Below are positions 40,751 to 53,021 of a DNA stretch of 64,000 bases, in pieces (the first letter of the stretch is position 1; the number at the start of each line of letters is the position of its first letter). The notes under the pieces are model-generated. The model was not told the DNA's origin. It ran no database searches and saw nothing but the letters and a program-made list of their open reading frames with translations. Source of the stretch: Micromonospora sp. CCTCC AA 2012012. Lineage in GTDB: Bacteria > Actinomycetota > Actinomycetes > Mycobacteriales > Micromonosporaceae. Made by a program: the position numbers and the translations under genes. The DNA lies in assembly GCF_040499845.1 (NCBI RefSeq), contig NZ_CP159342.1, forward strand, positions 1,860,001-1,924,000, in the 5' to 3' direction.

Positions 40751-41862
40751 AGTGCGATGAGCTCCGTGGGGGTGGTGTTGAGCCGTCGTACGCCGTCCGT
40801 CGTGCAGACGACGATGTCCTCGATCCGGGCGCCGTGCCGCCCGGCCAGGTAGATGCCGGGCTCGATGGAGAACGCCATGCCGGTCTCCAGCGGCCGGGAA
40901 CTGCCGGCGACGACGTACGGCTCCTCGTGGGTCTCGAGGCCGATGCCGTGGCCGGTGCGGTGCAGGAAGGCGTCGCCGTGGCCGGCTGCGGTGATGAGGT
41001 CCCGGGCCACCGCGTCGACCGCCTCGGCGGTCACTCCGGGGCGTACCGCCTCGACGGCGGCGCGCTGTGCCGCGTGCAGCACCGCGTAGTAGTCGGTGAA
41101 CTCGGCCGGGGCGGGCCCGCCGGCTACGTAGGTGCGGGTGCAGTCGGAGCGGTAGCCGGACGGCATGGTGCCGCCGATGTCCACCACGACCGGCTCGCCG
41201 GCGCCGATCGGGCGGTCCGAGGTGCCGTGGTGCGGGCTGGCGCCGTTCGGGCCGGCGGCGACGATGACGAAGTCGACGCTGACGTGCCCGGCGGCGCGGA
41301 TGGCCGCGGCGATGTCGGCGCCCACCTCGTTCTCGGTCCGGCCGGGGCGCAGCCACTCCCCCATCCGCCGGTGCACCGCGTCGATCGCCGCGCCCGCCTC
41401 CGCGAGGGCCGCGACCTCGGCCGGAGACTTGCGGATCCGCAGCTCGCGCAGCACCTCGCCGGCCAGTCGCTGGGTCGCGTCGGGCAGCGTGGCGCGCAGC
41501 GCGAGGACCTGCTCGGCCCACATCCGGTCGGCCAGCCCGACGGCGGTCACCGGGCCGGGCAGCGCCGCGCGCACCAGCGGGTACGGGTCGGAGCCGTCGG
41601 CGTGGTCGACGATGCGCAGCCCGGTGGCCGACACGGGGGACGCCTCGGCGCCCGGTCGCTCCAGGACCGGCACGATCAGCGTCGGCTCACCCTCGGCGGG
41701 CAGCACCAGGCAGGTGAGCCGCTCCCCCTCGTGGGCGTCGTAGCCGGTCAGATAGCGCAGGTCGGAGCCGGGAGTGAGCAGCAGCGCGTCGAGGCCGGCG
41801 GCGGCGGTGGCGCGCTGGGCGGCGGCCAGCCGGGCGGCCGGGTACAGCTCGTCGGATCCCAC
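40747..41862 (-). CDS. M24-family metallopeptidase (Xaa-Pro aminopeptidase-like)
   Basis: A 371-residue protein with an N-terminal creatinase-like domain (AAGLDALLLTPGSDLRYLTG) and a pita-bread catalytic domain. The metal ligands are Asp and Asp in EPVVVDIGGTMPSGYRSDCT, His in FLHRTGHGIGLETHEEPY, and Glu in AFSIEPGIY and ARIEDIVV. It removes N-terminal residues before Pro, or acts on related substrates. It is translationally coupled to the acyl-CoA dehydrogenase, which suggests a peptide/amino-acid catabolism unit. Confidence 0.92.
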   Translation of the reverse strand: MGSDELYPAARLAAAQRATAAAGLDALLLTPGSDLRYLTGYDAHEGERLTCLVLPAEGEPTLIVPVLERPGAEASPVSATGLRIVDHADGSDPYPLVRAALPGPVTAVGLADRMWAEQVLALRATLPDATQRLAGEVLRELRIRKSPAEVAALAEAGAAIDAVHRRMGEWLRPGRTENEVGADIAAAIRAAGHVSVDFVIVAAGPNGASPHHGTSDRPIGAGEPVVVDIGGTMPSGYRSDCTRTYVAGGPAPAEFTDYYAVLHAAQRAAVEAVRPGVTAEAVDAVARDLITAAGHGDAFLHRTGHGIGLETHEEPYVVAGSSRPLETGMAFSIEPGIYLAGRHGARIEDIVVCTTDGVRRLNTTPTELIAL

Positions 41863-41952
41863 CCGCTCAGCTTAACGGTCGTTTGGGCAATCGCGGGAGC
41901 CGGTCGCGGCGGACCGGTGGCCGCACCCGCCCCGACCGGCGGCGACAACCCG

Positions 41953-42306
41953 TCACCCGCACTGGGTGACCAGCGGCTGCGTCTCGTCGACGAAGTACGT
42001 CGAGAGCATCATGGTGGTCACGTCGTCGGTGATGTTCCGGGCGTTGTGGACGACCCCCGGTGGGATCAGGAAGGGCTGCCCGGCGCGGATGGTCAGGGTG
42101 GGCCGGTCGTCGAACTCCATGGCGACCACGCCGTGGATGAGGAAACCCACTTCCTCGCCCGGATGGTGGTGCCGGCCCGAGGCCAACCCCACCGGGATCT
42201 CGAAGAGCGTCTGGACGATCAGCCGGCCCGGCACGGAGGCCGGGTGCCGCTGCAACTCGGTGCGTCGGACGGTGGGCGGTTCCGCGACCCCTGGGTGGTG
42301 CGACAT
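41953..42306 (-). CDS. Small cupin-domain protein
   Basis: A 117-residue single cupin. The first motif is LASGRHHHPGEEVGFLIHGV with the His-His and Glu ligands, and the second is PFLIPPGVVHNARNITDDVT. Such proteins bind a divalent metal and are enzymes or regulators; the substrate is not known. The gene follows the antiporter gene by 55 bases on the same strand. A short charged N-terminus lies before the barrel; no signal peptide is present. Confidence 0.85.
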   Translation of the reverse strand: MSHHPGVAEPPTVRRTELQRHPASVPGRLIVQTLFEIPVGLASGRHHHPGEEVGFLIHGVVAMEFDDRPTLTIRAGQPFLIPPGVVHNARNITDDVTTMMLSTYFVDETQPLVTQCG

Positions 42307-42361
42307 CGTGTCTCTCCTGTCCTGTCGTTCGGTACTCGTGGTGGGTGTCCGCCGGCGGCGG

Positions 42362-43936
42362 TCAGTCCTCGATGGTCGGGCCGAGCAGCCGGATCTCCTC
42401 GATGTCCAGGGCGGCCTGCACCTCTCGCAGCACCGCGTCGTCGATCTCGTTGCGGTCGCGCAGCCGGGCGACCTCCCGACGCTTGTGCTCCAGGACCGCG
42501 AGTCGCAGCCGGCGGTCCTCGTCCCGCGCCCGCACGGTCGCCGGGTCCGGGGCGGTGCGGACCTCGTCGAGGTGCTGCTCGTAGTCGGCCCGGAGCCGGT
42601 CGACCGAGTCCGGCGAGACCGCCAGTTCGGCCGCCACCAGGGGCAGGGCCGCCAGCCCGGCCTCCGTGGCACGCAGGCGCGCCAGGTCCAGCTCGGCGGC
42701 CCGCGCCCCTTCGCCCCGCAGCCCGGCCCAGCCGACCACGGCCGGCATCGTGGTGCCCTGGACCAGCATCGTCAGCACGATGACGATCACCGTGACGAAG
42801 ATGATCAGGTCTCGCTCCCGTACCGGGGTGCCGGCGGAGGTGGTCAGCGGGACCGCCAGGGCCGCCGCGAGGGAGACCGCGCCCCGGAAGCCCGCCCAGC
42901 CGGCGGCGGTGCGTACCCGGAAGTCGAAGCGCCGCTCGCGGCGCGACGCCCGCCGGTCGACCGCCTGGACCATCGACGTCGACAGCTGCACCCAGAGCAT
43001 CCGGGTGACCATGACGACGGCGGTGACCACGACGGCGATGACCAACGCCCGCATCGCCGAGCTGCTGGGGACGCCGCGCAGCGCGCGCGGCACCTGGAGG
43101 CCGAGCAGGACGAAGAGACCGCCGTTGATCATGAAGGTGGAGAGGTCCCAGAAGGCGTACGCGGTCACCCGGGACCGGGCCCGGATGACGCGGGGCCCGG
43201 CGAAGGAGAGCAGCAGGCCCGCGACCACCACCGCGAGCACCCCGCTGGCGTGCACGCTCTCCGCGAGCAGGAACGCCACGAACGGGGTGAGGATGCTCAG
43301 CCCGCCCTCGCGCAGCGGGTCGTCGAGGCGGCGGCGGACCAGGATCACCGCGGTCCCGGTCAGCAGCCCGGCGGCGAGCCCACCGCCGACCGAGACGCCG
43401 AAGCGTTGCAGCAGCCCGAGCGGGTCCGGCCCCGCCCCACCGACGGCCACCGCCACGGCGACGGAGAAGAGCACCAGCGCCGTACCGTCGTTGATCAGGC
43501 TCTCCGCGCGCAGGGTGGTCAGCAGGTTGCGCGGCATCCGCTTGGCGAGCCCGGCGACCGCCGCCGCGTCGGTCGGCGCGAGCACGGCGCCGAGCACCCA
43601 GGCCGCCGCCGGGTCGACGCCGAAGGCCTGCGCGGTGAGCGCGACCGCGACCATGGTCAGCCCCACCAGCACCACCGCCAGCAGGGTGATGACCAGCAGG
43701 TTGGCCCGGATCTCCCGGATGCTGACCACCAGGCTCTCCCGGTAGAGGATCGCCGGGAGGAAGAGCAGCAGCACCACGTCGGGCGGGAGGGTCACGTCGG
43801 CGAGCGGCGGAGCCAGGCCCAGCAGGGCGCCCATCGTGATCAGCAGCACCGGCGGCGCCACGCTGTAGCGACCGCCGAGCGTGGTGCCGACCAGCACCGT
43901 CACCCCGAGGACCGCGATCAGCTCGAGGCCCTCCAC
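42362..43936 (-). CDS. CPA1-family Na+/H+ antiporter
   Basis: A 524-residue protein with about 12 helices and a cytoplasmic tail of about 120 residues. The catalytic region shows AVLAPTDAAAVAGLAKRMPR and LRAESLINDGTALVLFSVAV (ND motif), and FVLLGLQVPRALRGV-type helices follow. These match NhaP/YjcE exchangers (CPA1). It exchanges Na+ or K+ for protons in pH or salt homeostasis. The C-terminal tail, a charged helix bundle, probably regulates it. The GTG start follows the YrdC gene by 119 bases. Confidence 0.9.
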   Translation of the reverse strand: MEGLELIAVLGVTVLVGTTLGGRYSVAPPVLLITMGALLGLAPPLADVTLPPDVVLLLFLPAILYRESLVVSIREIRANLLVITLLAVVLVGLTMVAVALTAQAFGVDPAAAWVLGAVLAPTDAAAVAGLAKRMPRNLLTTLRAESLINDGTALVLFSVAVAVAVGGAGPDPLGLLQRFGVSVGGGLAAGLLTGTAVILVRRRLDDPLREGGLSILTPFVAFLLAESVHASGVLAVVVAGLLLSFAGPRVIRARSRVTAYAFWDLSTFMINGGLFVLLGLQVPRALRGVPSSSAMRALVIAVVVTAVVMVTRMLWVQLSTSMVQAVDRRASRRERRFDFRVRTAAGWAGFRGAVSLAAALAVPLTTSAGTPVRERDLIIFVTVIVIVLTMLVQGTTMPAVVGWAGLRGEGARAAELDLARLRATEAGLAALPLVAAELAVSPDSVDRLRADYEQHLDEVRTAPDPATVRARDEDRRLRLAVLEHKRREVARLRDRNEIDDAVLREVQAALDIEEIRLLGPTIED

Positions 43937-44055
43937 GCGGCTCTCCCCTCGTCCGGTCGGCGGCAGCCGGGGCCGCGCCGGTCGCGGCGTCCGTCCTCCA
44001 CATCGTGGTACCGGGGGCCGGTGGCGCAGGGTCGAACGACCGAACGGGTGACGGG

Positions 44056-44676
44056 CTACTCGAATCGTGAGGTGTCGCCGGCCCCGTGGCGCAGGATCTC
44101 CGGCTCCCCCTCGGAGAGGTCGATGACGGTGGTCGGCTCCGTGCCGCACTCGCCCGCGTCGAGCACCGCGTCGAGGGCGTGGTCGAGGCGTTCCTTGATC
44201 TCCCAGCCCTGGGTCATCGGCTCGTCCTGCCCGGGCAGGAGCAGGGTGCTGGAGACCAGCGGCTCGCCCAGCTCGGCCAGCAGCGCCTGGGTGACCGTGT
44301 GCGCGGGGACGCGGACACCGACGGTGCGCTTGCGCGGGTGCAGCATCCGGCGCGGCACCTCCCGGGTCGCCGGCAGGATGAAGGTGTAGCTGCCCGGGGT
44401 GCACGCCTTCACCAGCCGGAAGACCGCGTTGCTGATCTGCACGAACTGGCCGAGCTGCGCGAAGTCGCGGCAGACCAGGGTGAAGTGGTGCCGGTCGTCG
44501 AGCCGGCGGATCTCCCGGATCCGGTCCAGCCCGTCCCGGTTGCCCAGTTGGCAGCCGAGGGCGTAGCAGGAGTCCGTCGGGTAGGCGACGAGCCCGCCGT
44601 CCCGGATCAGGCCGGCGACCTGACCGAGGATGCGGGGCTGCGGATTGTCGGGATGGATGTCGTAGTACCGGGCCAC
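44056..44676 (-). CDS. L-threonylcarbamoyladenylate synthase-type protein (Sua5/YciO/YrdC)
   Basis: A 206-residue YrdC-fold protein. GGLVAYPTDSCYALGCQLGN is the opening signature, then RLDDRHHFTLVCRDFAQLGQ (in place of KxR..pK) and PGSYTFILPATREVPRRMLH follow, with RTVGVRVPAHTVTQALLAEL. These features are closer to the YciO branch than to true TsaC. The role is tRNA t6A formation or a related carbamoylation. The start is GTG 44676. Confidence 0.85.
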   Translation of the reverse strand: MARYYDIHPDNPQPRILGQVAGLIRDGGLVAYPTDSCYALGCQLGNRDGLDRIREIRRLDDRHHFTLVCRDFAQLGQFVQISNAVFRLVKACTPGSYTFILPATREVPRRMLHPRKRTVGVRVPAHTVTQALLAELGEPLVSSTLLLPGQDEPMTQGWEIKERLDHALDAVLDAGECGTEPTTVIDLSEGEPEILRHGAGDTSRFE

Positions 44677-44777
44677 GGGGCCGAGCCTACGTCGCTGCTC
44701 GGCACCATTTTCCGGCGCGAGGTTTGGGCGGTGGACGGGCTGGAAACATCCAGGGCCGTTTCGAAGGAGGAACAGGC

Positions 44778-45098
44778 ATGCCGGAGTCCGGTACAGAGCG
44801 GTTCGACGCGTCCCCCGAGCGCCCCGACGAGGTGACCGATCCGCTGCTGTGGAAGCTCGCCCTGGCCGTGGCGGACGCGCACGCGCCCGACGGCGACGGG
44901 TGCGCCAACCTCGCCTGTGCAGGCCAGGGCTGGCCCTGCGCCGCGTGGAACAACGCCCAGCACGCGCTGCGGGTCGCGCGGTCGGCACCCGGCGAGCCCG
45001 CGCCGGCTCCGCTGCGGTCCACCCCCGCCGGGTCGGGCCCGGTCGATCCGATCGTGGGCTGGTCCACCGCGCTGGTGCCCGCCACCACCGCCGCCTGA
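44778..45098 (+). CDS. Unknown small Cys-containing protein
   Basis: A 106-residue protein I cannot assign. ATG 44778 has GGAGG nine bases upstream. The middle holds GCANLACAGQGWPCAAWNNA with three cysteines, apparently conserved, preceded by LLWKLALAVADAHAPDGDG. The rest is Pro/Ala-rich and probably disordered. It may be a small zinc- or thiol-binding actinobacterial protein. It lies between the divergent YrdC-type gene and the isochorismatase-like gene. Confidence 0.55.
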   Translation: MPESGTERFDASPERPDEVTDPLLWKLALAVADAHAPDGDGCANLACAGQGWPCAAWNNAQHALRVARSAPGEPAPAPLRSTPAGSGPVDPIVGWSTALVPATTAA

Positions 45099-45179
45099 CG
45101 GGCCCTCCCCGCCGCGTCCCTGCCGAGTTGTCGGTGGGTGGCAGTACGGTCCGGTGACACCGGAACCCAGGGGGAGATC

Positions 45180-45740
45180 ATGACCACACTCGAGAACAGG
45201 CCGCACACCGCACTGCTCGTCGTCGACGTGCAGAACGGTGTGGTCGCGGGTGCTCACGAGCGCGACGCGGTCGTCGCGAACATCGACGGCCTGGTCGCGC
45301 TGGCGCGGCGCGAGGGCGTGCCGGTGGTCTGGGTGCAGCACTCGGACGAGCAGCTCGCGAAGGGCGGCGACGACTGGCGCATCGTCCCCGAGCTGACCCC
45401 GGGCGACGCCGAGCCGCTGGTGGAGAAGACCTACGGCGACTCCTTCGAGGACACCGACCTCGAGGCGGTGCTCGCCGGCCTGGGCGTCGGGCGGCTGGTG
45501 GTCGTCGGCGCCCAGACCGACGCGTGCATCCGGTCGACCCTGCACGGCGCGCTCGTGCGGGGTTACGACACGACGCTGGTCAGCGACGCCCACACGACCG
45601 AGGACCTGACGGCCTGGGGTGCGCCGCCGCCGGCCCAGGTGGTCGCGCACACCAACCTCTACTGGTCCCACCAGGCGGCGCCGGGCCGCACGGCCGGCAC
45701 CGTCGAGACGAAGGACGTCGACTTCGGCGCGGCGTCCTGA
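45180..45740 (+). CDS. Isochorismatase-family hydrolase
   Basis: A 186-residue protein. The catalytic triad Asp/Lys/Cys appears as LLVVDVQNGVVAGAHERDAV (Asp), EPLVEKTYGDSFEDTDLEAV (Lys) and VVGAQTDACIRSTLHGALVR (Cys), with the cis-peptide-type VVGAQTDAC. This is the cysteine hydrolase layout of nicotinamidases and related amidases. The substrate is unknown. The ATG has GGGGGAGA just upstream. A long hairpin follows at 45767-45805. Confidence 0.92.
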   Translation: MTTLENRPHTALLVVDVQNGVVAGAHERDAVVANIDGLVALARREGVPVVWVQHSDEQLAKGGDDWRIVPELTPGDAEPLVEKTYGDSFEDTDLEAVLAGLGVGRLVVVGAQTDACIRSTLHGALVRGYDTTLVSDAHTTEDLTAWGAPPPAQVVAHTNLYWSHQAAPGRTAGTVETKDVDFGAAS

Positions 45741-45766
45741 CCGCGGGCTGACCGCAGGCACGCTTC

Positions 45767-45805
45767 CGCCCCCGACCGTCGGCTCTCCACCGATGGTCGG
45801 GGGCG
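45767..45805 (+). terminator. Hairpin terminator of the isochorismatase-family gene
   Basis: CGCCCCCGACC (45767-45777) pairs with GGTCGGGGGCG (45795-45805); the inner bases continue the stem after a wobble pair. Confidence 0.8.
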
Positions 45806-45891
45806 TCGTGCTGCGGGGATCCTGAACGCATCGACGCTGGTCAGCGCGCATCTCGGGGTGGCCGGAGTCGTCCTGGCCGTCGGGCCGCTTC

Positions 45892-45910
45892 TTTCATAGC
45901 TTGAAATTAG
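45892..45910 (+). promoter_or_regulatory. 19-base motif shared with the GH30 promoter, first copy
   Basis: TTTCATAGCTTGAAATTAG contains the inverted repeat TTTCA-N5-TGAAA. A close relative (15 of 19 bases) lies upstream of the GH30 gene at 54508-54526. It sits about 120 bases before the LacI-type gene in an AT-rich stretch, where a promoter is expected. A shared regulator, possibly this LacI protein, could bind both. Confidence 0.5.
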
Positions 45911-45969
45911 GGATGGTTTGTTATCCGCCCGTTATTGACGTGACCGGGGCCACTCGGATTGACTGCGAC

Positions 45970-45993
45970 GGAACCGCTTCCGCAACCGGTTCC
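45970..45993 (+). promoter_or_regulatory. Tandem LacI-like half-palindromes upstream of the LacI gene
   Basis: GGAACCGCTTCC (45970-45981) and GCAACCGGTTCC (45982-45993) lie side by side. Both have the central CG and partial symmetry expected of LacI-family operators, about 40 bases before the GTG start. They are the alternative autoregulatory operators to the motif at 45892. Confidence 0.45.
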
Positions 45994-46031
45994 ACCGCAC
46001 CGACCCGACCCCTCCGACCCGGGAGCGCCAC

Positions 46032-47033
46032 GTGCCGATCACCATCGCCGACGTCGCCGTCCGGGCCGGCGTGAGCAAGACGACGGTCTCCCGGGTGCTC
46101 AACGGCAAGGACGAGGTCGACCGGCGTACCGCCGACCGGGTCCGGGCCGTGATCGACGACCTCGGCTACGTGCCCAGCGCCCGCGCCGTCGGGCTGGCCC
46201 GGGGCCGTACCCGGGTGGTCGGCATGCTGGTGCCGGCGCTGACCTGGCCGTGGATGGGCGAGGTCCTCCAGGGCGCGGTCGACGTCGTCGAGGCCGAGGG
46301 GTACGGCCTGCTCCTGTTCACCTGCAACCGGGGCGACGAGTCGATGCGGCGGTTCGCCTCCCAGGTCTCCGCCAAGTCCTTCGACGGCCTGCTGGTGGTC
46401 GAGCCGGAGGGCACCCTGGACTACATCACCGAGCTGCACCGACGCGGCCTGCCGGTGATCCTCGTCGACGACCGGGGGCACCAGCCCGGCTTCCCCTCCG
46501 TACGCACCACCAACGCCGACGGCGCCCGAGCTGCCGCCACCCACCTGCTGGCCCTCGGTCGACGGCGGCCCCTGGTCGTCACCGGCCTGCGCCGCTTCGG
46601 TTGCACCCGGGAGCGGCTGGCCGGCTTCGCCCAGGGTTACGCCGACGCCGGCGTGCCGATCGACCCCGCCCTCACCGTCGAGGGCGACTTCACCTTCGAG
46701 TGCGGACGCGAGGCGGTACGCCGGCTGCTCGTCGCCGGGGTGCCCTTCGACGCCGTCTTCGCCCACAACGACCTCTCCGCCGCCGGCGCCCTCCAGGCGC
46801 TGCGCGACGCCGGCCACCGGGTGCCGCAGGACGTGGCCGTGGTCGGTTTCGACGACCTGCCCCTCGCCGGCCACACCCACCCGCCGCTGACCTCCGTACG
46901 CCAGCCGTTGCGTCAGATGGGGGCGGTGGCCGCCCGCACCCTCATCTCGCACTTCGGCGGCGCACCCCTGCCCGACCAGCCGACCGTCATCCCGACCAGC
47001 TTCACCGTGCGCGCCTCGACCACCGGCACCTGA
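46032..47033 (+). CDS. LacI-family transcriptional regulator
   Basis: A 333-residue repressor. The helix-turn-helix is [20 protein letters not shown] followed by [20 protein letters not shown] and the hinge [17 protein letters not shown]. The periplasmic-binding-like domain then contains the sugar pocket and ends [20 protein letters not shown]. It probably represses the downstream ABC importer, GH1 gene and perhaps GH30, releasing DNA when an imported beta-glucoside binds. The GTG is preceded by GGGAGCG. Candidate operators lie upstream; a hairpin separates it from the binding-protein gene. Confidence 0.92.
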   Translation: MPITIADVAVRAGVSKTTVSRVLNGKDEVDRRTADRVRAVIDDLGYVPSARAVGLARGRTRVVGMLVPALTWPWMGEVLQGAVDVVEAEGYGLLLFTCNRGDESMRRFASQVSAKSFDGLLVVEPEGTLDYITELHRRGLPVILVDDRGHQPGFPSVRTTNADGARAAATHLLALGRRRPLVVTGLRRFGCTRERLAGFAQGYADAGVPIDPALTVEGDFTFECGREAVRRLLVAGVPFDAVFAHNDLSAAGALQALRDAGHRVPQDVAVVGFDDLPLAGHTHPPLTSVRQPLRQMGAVAARTLISHFGGAPLPDQPTVIPTSFTVRASTTGT

Positions 47034-47049
47034 CTTCTGCTCCGCACCC

Positions 47050-47082
47050 CCACCGCCGGTCGGCACCACCGACCGGTGGCGG
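47050..47082 (+). terminator. Hairpin between the LacI and binding-protein genes
   Basis: CCGCCGGTCGG (47053-47063) pairs with CCGACCGGTGG (47069-47079) around CACCA, eleven pairs with one wobble, with more pairing outside. It likely ends lacI transcription, so the ABC genes should have their own promoter or partial read-through. Confidence 0.65.
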
Positions 47083-47148
47083 TACCGCACACCCTCCACC
47101 CACCACCGAATCCGCTCCCCGAGCCGGGAGCACCCGAGGGAGACCACC

Positions 47149-48822
<1,674 letters not shown>

Positions 48823-48829
48823 CCGGACG

Positions 48830-48862
48830 GGTCCGGGCGGCGGCACCCCCGCCGCCCGGACC
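48830..48862 (+). promoter_or_regulatory. Perfect 14-pair hairpin between the binding protein and ATPase genes
   Basis: GGTCCGGGCGGCGG (48830-48843) pairs with CCGCCGCCCGGACC (48849-48862) around CACCC, starting 7 bases after the binding-protein stop. Such stems raise binding-protein mRNA over the rest of an ABC operon through partial termination or decay protection. No U-tract is seen, so read-through is expected. Confidence 0.7.
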
Positions 48863-48890
48863 ACCGACGACGACAAGACAGGAATCGCCC

Positions 48891-49946
48891 ATGGCATCGC
48901 CCACCACCGACGCCCCGGCCGCCGGAGAGGACGTGCTGGAGGCGGTCGGCCTCACCAAGCACTTCCCCGTCCGCCGCCGGCTGCGCGGCCTGCTCTCCCG
49001 CACCCGGCTGACCGTGCACGCGGTCGACGACGTCGACCTCACCCTGCGCCGCGGCCGGGTGACCGCCCTGGTCGGCGAGTCCGGCTCCGGCAAGTCAACC
49101 GTCGCCCGGCTGCTCGCGCAGCTCCAGCCGCTGACCGCGGGCACCGTCCGGCTGCACGGCACGCCGGTCACCGTCCGCGGCGGTCGACCCTTCCGGGCGT
49201 ACGTCCGGCGAGTGCAGATGATCTTCCAGGACCCGTTCGCCTCGCTGAATCCGGTGCACACCGTGCGCTACCACCTGACCCGGGCACTGCGGGTGCACGG
49301 CAACGCCGGGCGCAGCAGCGCGGATCTGGAGGCGGCCCTGGCCGGGCTGCTCGACCGGGTGTCACTCACCCCGGCGGAGCGCTACCTGGACAAGTTCCCG
49401 CACGAACTCTCCGGCGGGCAGCGGCAGCGGGTCGCCATCGCCCGGGCGCTCGGCGCCGACCCGGAGGTGCTGCTCGCCGACGAGCCGGTCTCGATGCTCG
49501 ACGTCTCGATCCGGCTGGGCGTGCTGAACCTGCTGCGCGACCTGAAGGAACGGCTGCGACTGGCCGTCCTCTACATCACCCACGACATCGCCTCGGCCCG
49601 CTACTTCGCCGACGAGACGCTGGTGATGTACGCGGGCCGCCTGGTCGAGGGGGGCGACAGCGAGACCGTCACCCAGCACCCGGCGCACCCGTACACCCGG
49701 CTGTTGATCGAGTCGGCGCCCGACCCGGACCGGATCACCGGCGCGACCCGGGCGGGCGACGGCGAGCGCGGCGGCGGCGAGCCGCCCAGCCTGATCCGGC
49801 CGCCGGCCGGCTGCCGGTTCCACCCGCGCTGCCCGGCGGCGATGCCGCGCTGCGGCACGGACCTGCCACCCCGGCTGGCGGTCGGCGACCGGCCCGGCCA
49901 CTGGGCGGCCTGCTGGCTCTACGACCCGGCGGAGGCGACGTCATGA
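48891..49946 (+). CDS. ABC transporter ATPase, OppF/DppF type
   Basis: A 351-residue ATPase. Walker A is [20 protein letters not shown], the Q-loop region is [20 protein letters not shown], the signature is [20 protein letters not shown] and Walker B is [20 protein letters not shown]. The C-terminal oligo_HPY extension has [15 protein letters not shown] with cysteines, as in OppF/DppF. It hydrolyses ATP at the inner membrane for the family 5 importer. It overlaps the first permease gene by 4 bases. Confidence 0.95.
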   Translation: MASPTTDAPAAGEDVLEAVGLTKHFPVRRRLRGLLSRTRLTVHAVDDVDLTLRRGRVTALVGESGSGKSTVARLLAQLQPLTAGTVRLHGTPVTVRGGRPFRAYVRRVQMIFQDPFASLNPVHTVRYHLTRALRVHGNAGRSSADLEAALAGLLDRVSLTPAERYLDKFPHELSGGQRQRVAIARALGADPEVLLADEPVSMLDVSIRLGVLNLLRDLKERLRLAVLYITHDIASARYFADETLVMYAGRLVEGGDSETVTQHPAHPYTRLLIESAPDPDRITGATRAGDGERGGGEPPSLIRPPAGCRFHPRCPAAMPRCGTDLPPRLAVGDRPGHWAACWLYDPAEATS

Positions 49947-50923
49947 CCTACCTGCTGCGCCGAATCGGCTTCTATCTCTTCACCGCCTGGGCGGCGCTGA
50001 CCCTCAACTTCTTCATCCCCCGGCTGATCCCCGGCGACCCGGTGAAGTCGCTGATCGCCCGCTACCAGGGCCAGCTCAGCACCGACGCGATCAACTCGCT
50101 CTACGTGCTGTTCGGCATCGACACCCACGACAGCCTCTGGGACCAGTACGTCGACTACTGGCGGCAACTGCTGCACGGCGACCTGGGTCTGTCGTTCACC
50201 GCGTTCCCGGCGCCGGTGTCCGAGGTGATCGCCGACGCGCTGCCGTGGACGCTCGCCCTGGTCGGCGTGACCACGCTGGTCAGCTTCCTGCTCGGCACCG
50301 GGTTGGGCGTGCTGGCCGGCTGGCGGCGCGGCTCCTGGGTGGACGGGCTGCTGCCGGCCACCACCTTCCTCTCCTCGGTGCCGTACTTCTGGCTGGGCCT
50401 GGTGGCGATCGCGCTGCTGGCCGGTCCGGGCAGCTTCTTCCCCTCCTCCGGCGGCTACGACCCCGGCCTGGTACCCGCACCGGACAGCATCTTCCTCGGC
50501 AGCGCGGTACGGCACAGCGTGCTGCCCGCCGCGACCATCCTGATCTCGTCGATGAGCGGGTGGATCCTCAGCATGCGCAACATGATGGTGACCGTGGCCG
50601 CCGAGGACTACATCACCGTGGCGCACGCCAAGGGCCTGCCGGAGCGCCGGGTCGCGCTGAGCTACGCGGCGCGCAACGCGTTGCTGCCGAACATCGCCGG
50701 GTTCGCGCTGTCGCTGGGCTTCATCGTCGGCGGCACCCTGCTGGTGGAGATCGTCTTCTCGTATCCGGGGCTGGGTTTCCTGCTCTTCCGGGCGGTCAGC
50801 GCCAAGGACTACCCGCTCATGCAGGGCATCTTCCTGGTCATCACGCTGTCGGTGCTGGTGGCGAACCTGGTCGCCGACCTGGCGTACCTGGCGCTCGACC
50901 CGCGTACCCGCAAGGAGGGCTGA
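49943..50923 (+). CDS. ABC permease, OppB/DppB type
   Basis: A 326-residue membrane protein. [20 protein letters not shown] is the first helix with the DppB start, then [20 protein letters not shown], and the EAA-type loop [20 protein letters not shown] precedes a final helix with [20 protein letters not shown]. It forms one half of the importer channel. It begins ATGA-coupled to the ATPase and is followed after 3 bases by the second permease. Confidence 0.95.
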   Translation: MTYLLRRIGFYLFTAWAALTLNFFIPRLIPGDPVKSLIARYQGQLSTDAINSLYVLFGIDTHDSLWDQYVDYWRQLLHGDLGLSFTAFPAPVSEVIADALPWTLALVGVTTLVSFLLGTGLGVLAGWRRGSWVDGLLPATTFLSSVPYFWLGLVAIALLAGPGSFFPSSGGYDPGLVPAPDSIFLGSAVRHSVLPAATILISSMSGWILSMRNMMVTVAAEDYITVAHAKGLPERRVALSYAARNALLPNIAGFALSLGFIVGGTLLVEIVFSYPGLGFLLFRAVSAKDYPLMQGIFLVITLSVLVANLVADLAYLALDPRTRKEG

Positions 50924-50926
50924 GGG

Positions 50927-51963
50927 GTGTCCATTCCGACCTCCAGCATCGAGCAGGTCATCCCCGAGCAGGGGGCGATGGCGCAGCCGTCCGCCGCGCC
51001 CCGGCGCCGCCGCTGGCGCTTCGTGACCGGCGGCAAGGCGGCCACCGGGCTGGCCGTGGTGGCGGGGTACGTGCTGCTCGCGGTGCTCGGCCCGTCGATC
51101 GCCCCGTACGACCCGGACGCCCGCAGCGGCGACCTGCTCCAGCCGCCGTCGGCGCAGCACTGGTTCGGCACCACCCACCTCGGCCAGGACGTGTTCAGCC
51201 AGATCCTGGTCGGCACCCGCGGGGTGATGCTGGTCGGGTTGACCGCCGGGGTGGTGGCGACCGTCCTGGCGGTCCTGGTCGGGGTGACCGCCGGCTATCT
51301 CGGCGGGCTCGCCGACGACGGGCTCTCCGCGCTGTCCAACGTGTTCCTGGTGATCCCGGCGCTGCCACTGATCATCATCGTGACCTCCACCATCAGCGAC
51401 GCCGGTGACCTGGTGGTGGCCCTGGTCATCGGGCTGACCTCGTGGGCCTGGGGGGCCCGGGTGCTGCGCGCCCAGACGCTGTCACTGCGCCGCCGCGACT
51501 ACGTGGAGGCGGCCCGGGCCACCGGGGAGACCACCTGGCGGATCATCGTCTTCGAGATCCTGCCGAACCTGACCGCGATCATCGCCTCCGGCTTCGTCGG
51601 CACGGTGATCTTCGCGGTGATGTCGGAGATCACCCTGGCCTTCATCGGGATCTCGTCCATCTCGTCGTGGAACTGGGGCACGATCCTGTTCTGGGCGCAG
51701 AGCCAGCAGGCCCTCGCCCAGGGCGCGTGGTGGTGGTTCGTCCCCGCCGGGCTGGCCATCGCCCTGCTCGGCACCGCCCTCGCGCTGATCAACTTCGGCA
51801 TCGACGAGTTCGTCAGCCCCCGGCTGCGCAGCGCCGGCCGGACCCGGGTCCGCACCACCGACGGGCACGTGGTCCGGATGCGGGTCGGCTTCACCCCGGT
51901 GCTGGCGTCCCGGGCCGTCCCCGCGCCCCGTGCGGGCGCGGTCACCCCGAAGGAGGTCGGGCG

Positions 51964-51967
<4 letters not shown>
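50927..51967 (+). CDS. ABC permease, OppC/DppC type
   Basis: A 346-residue membrane protein from GTG 50927. A long cytoplasmic N-terminus is followed by [20 protein letters not shown], then [20 protein letters not shown], the DppC-type sequence, and the EAA loop [20 protein letters not shown]. It pairs with the OppB-type permease as the second half of the pore. A C-terminal tail of about 45 residues is basic and cytoplasmic. It overlaps the next ATPase gene by 4 bases (ATGA). Confidence 0.95.
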
Positions 51968-52971
<1,004 letters not shown>

Positions 52972-53021
52972 CCGAGCCACCCCCCGTCGTCCCCGAACCG
53001 TCCGCGACCGCGAGGAGAACC

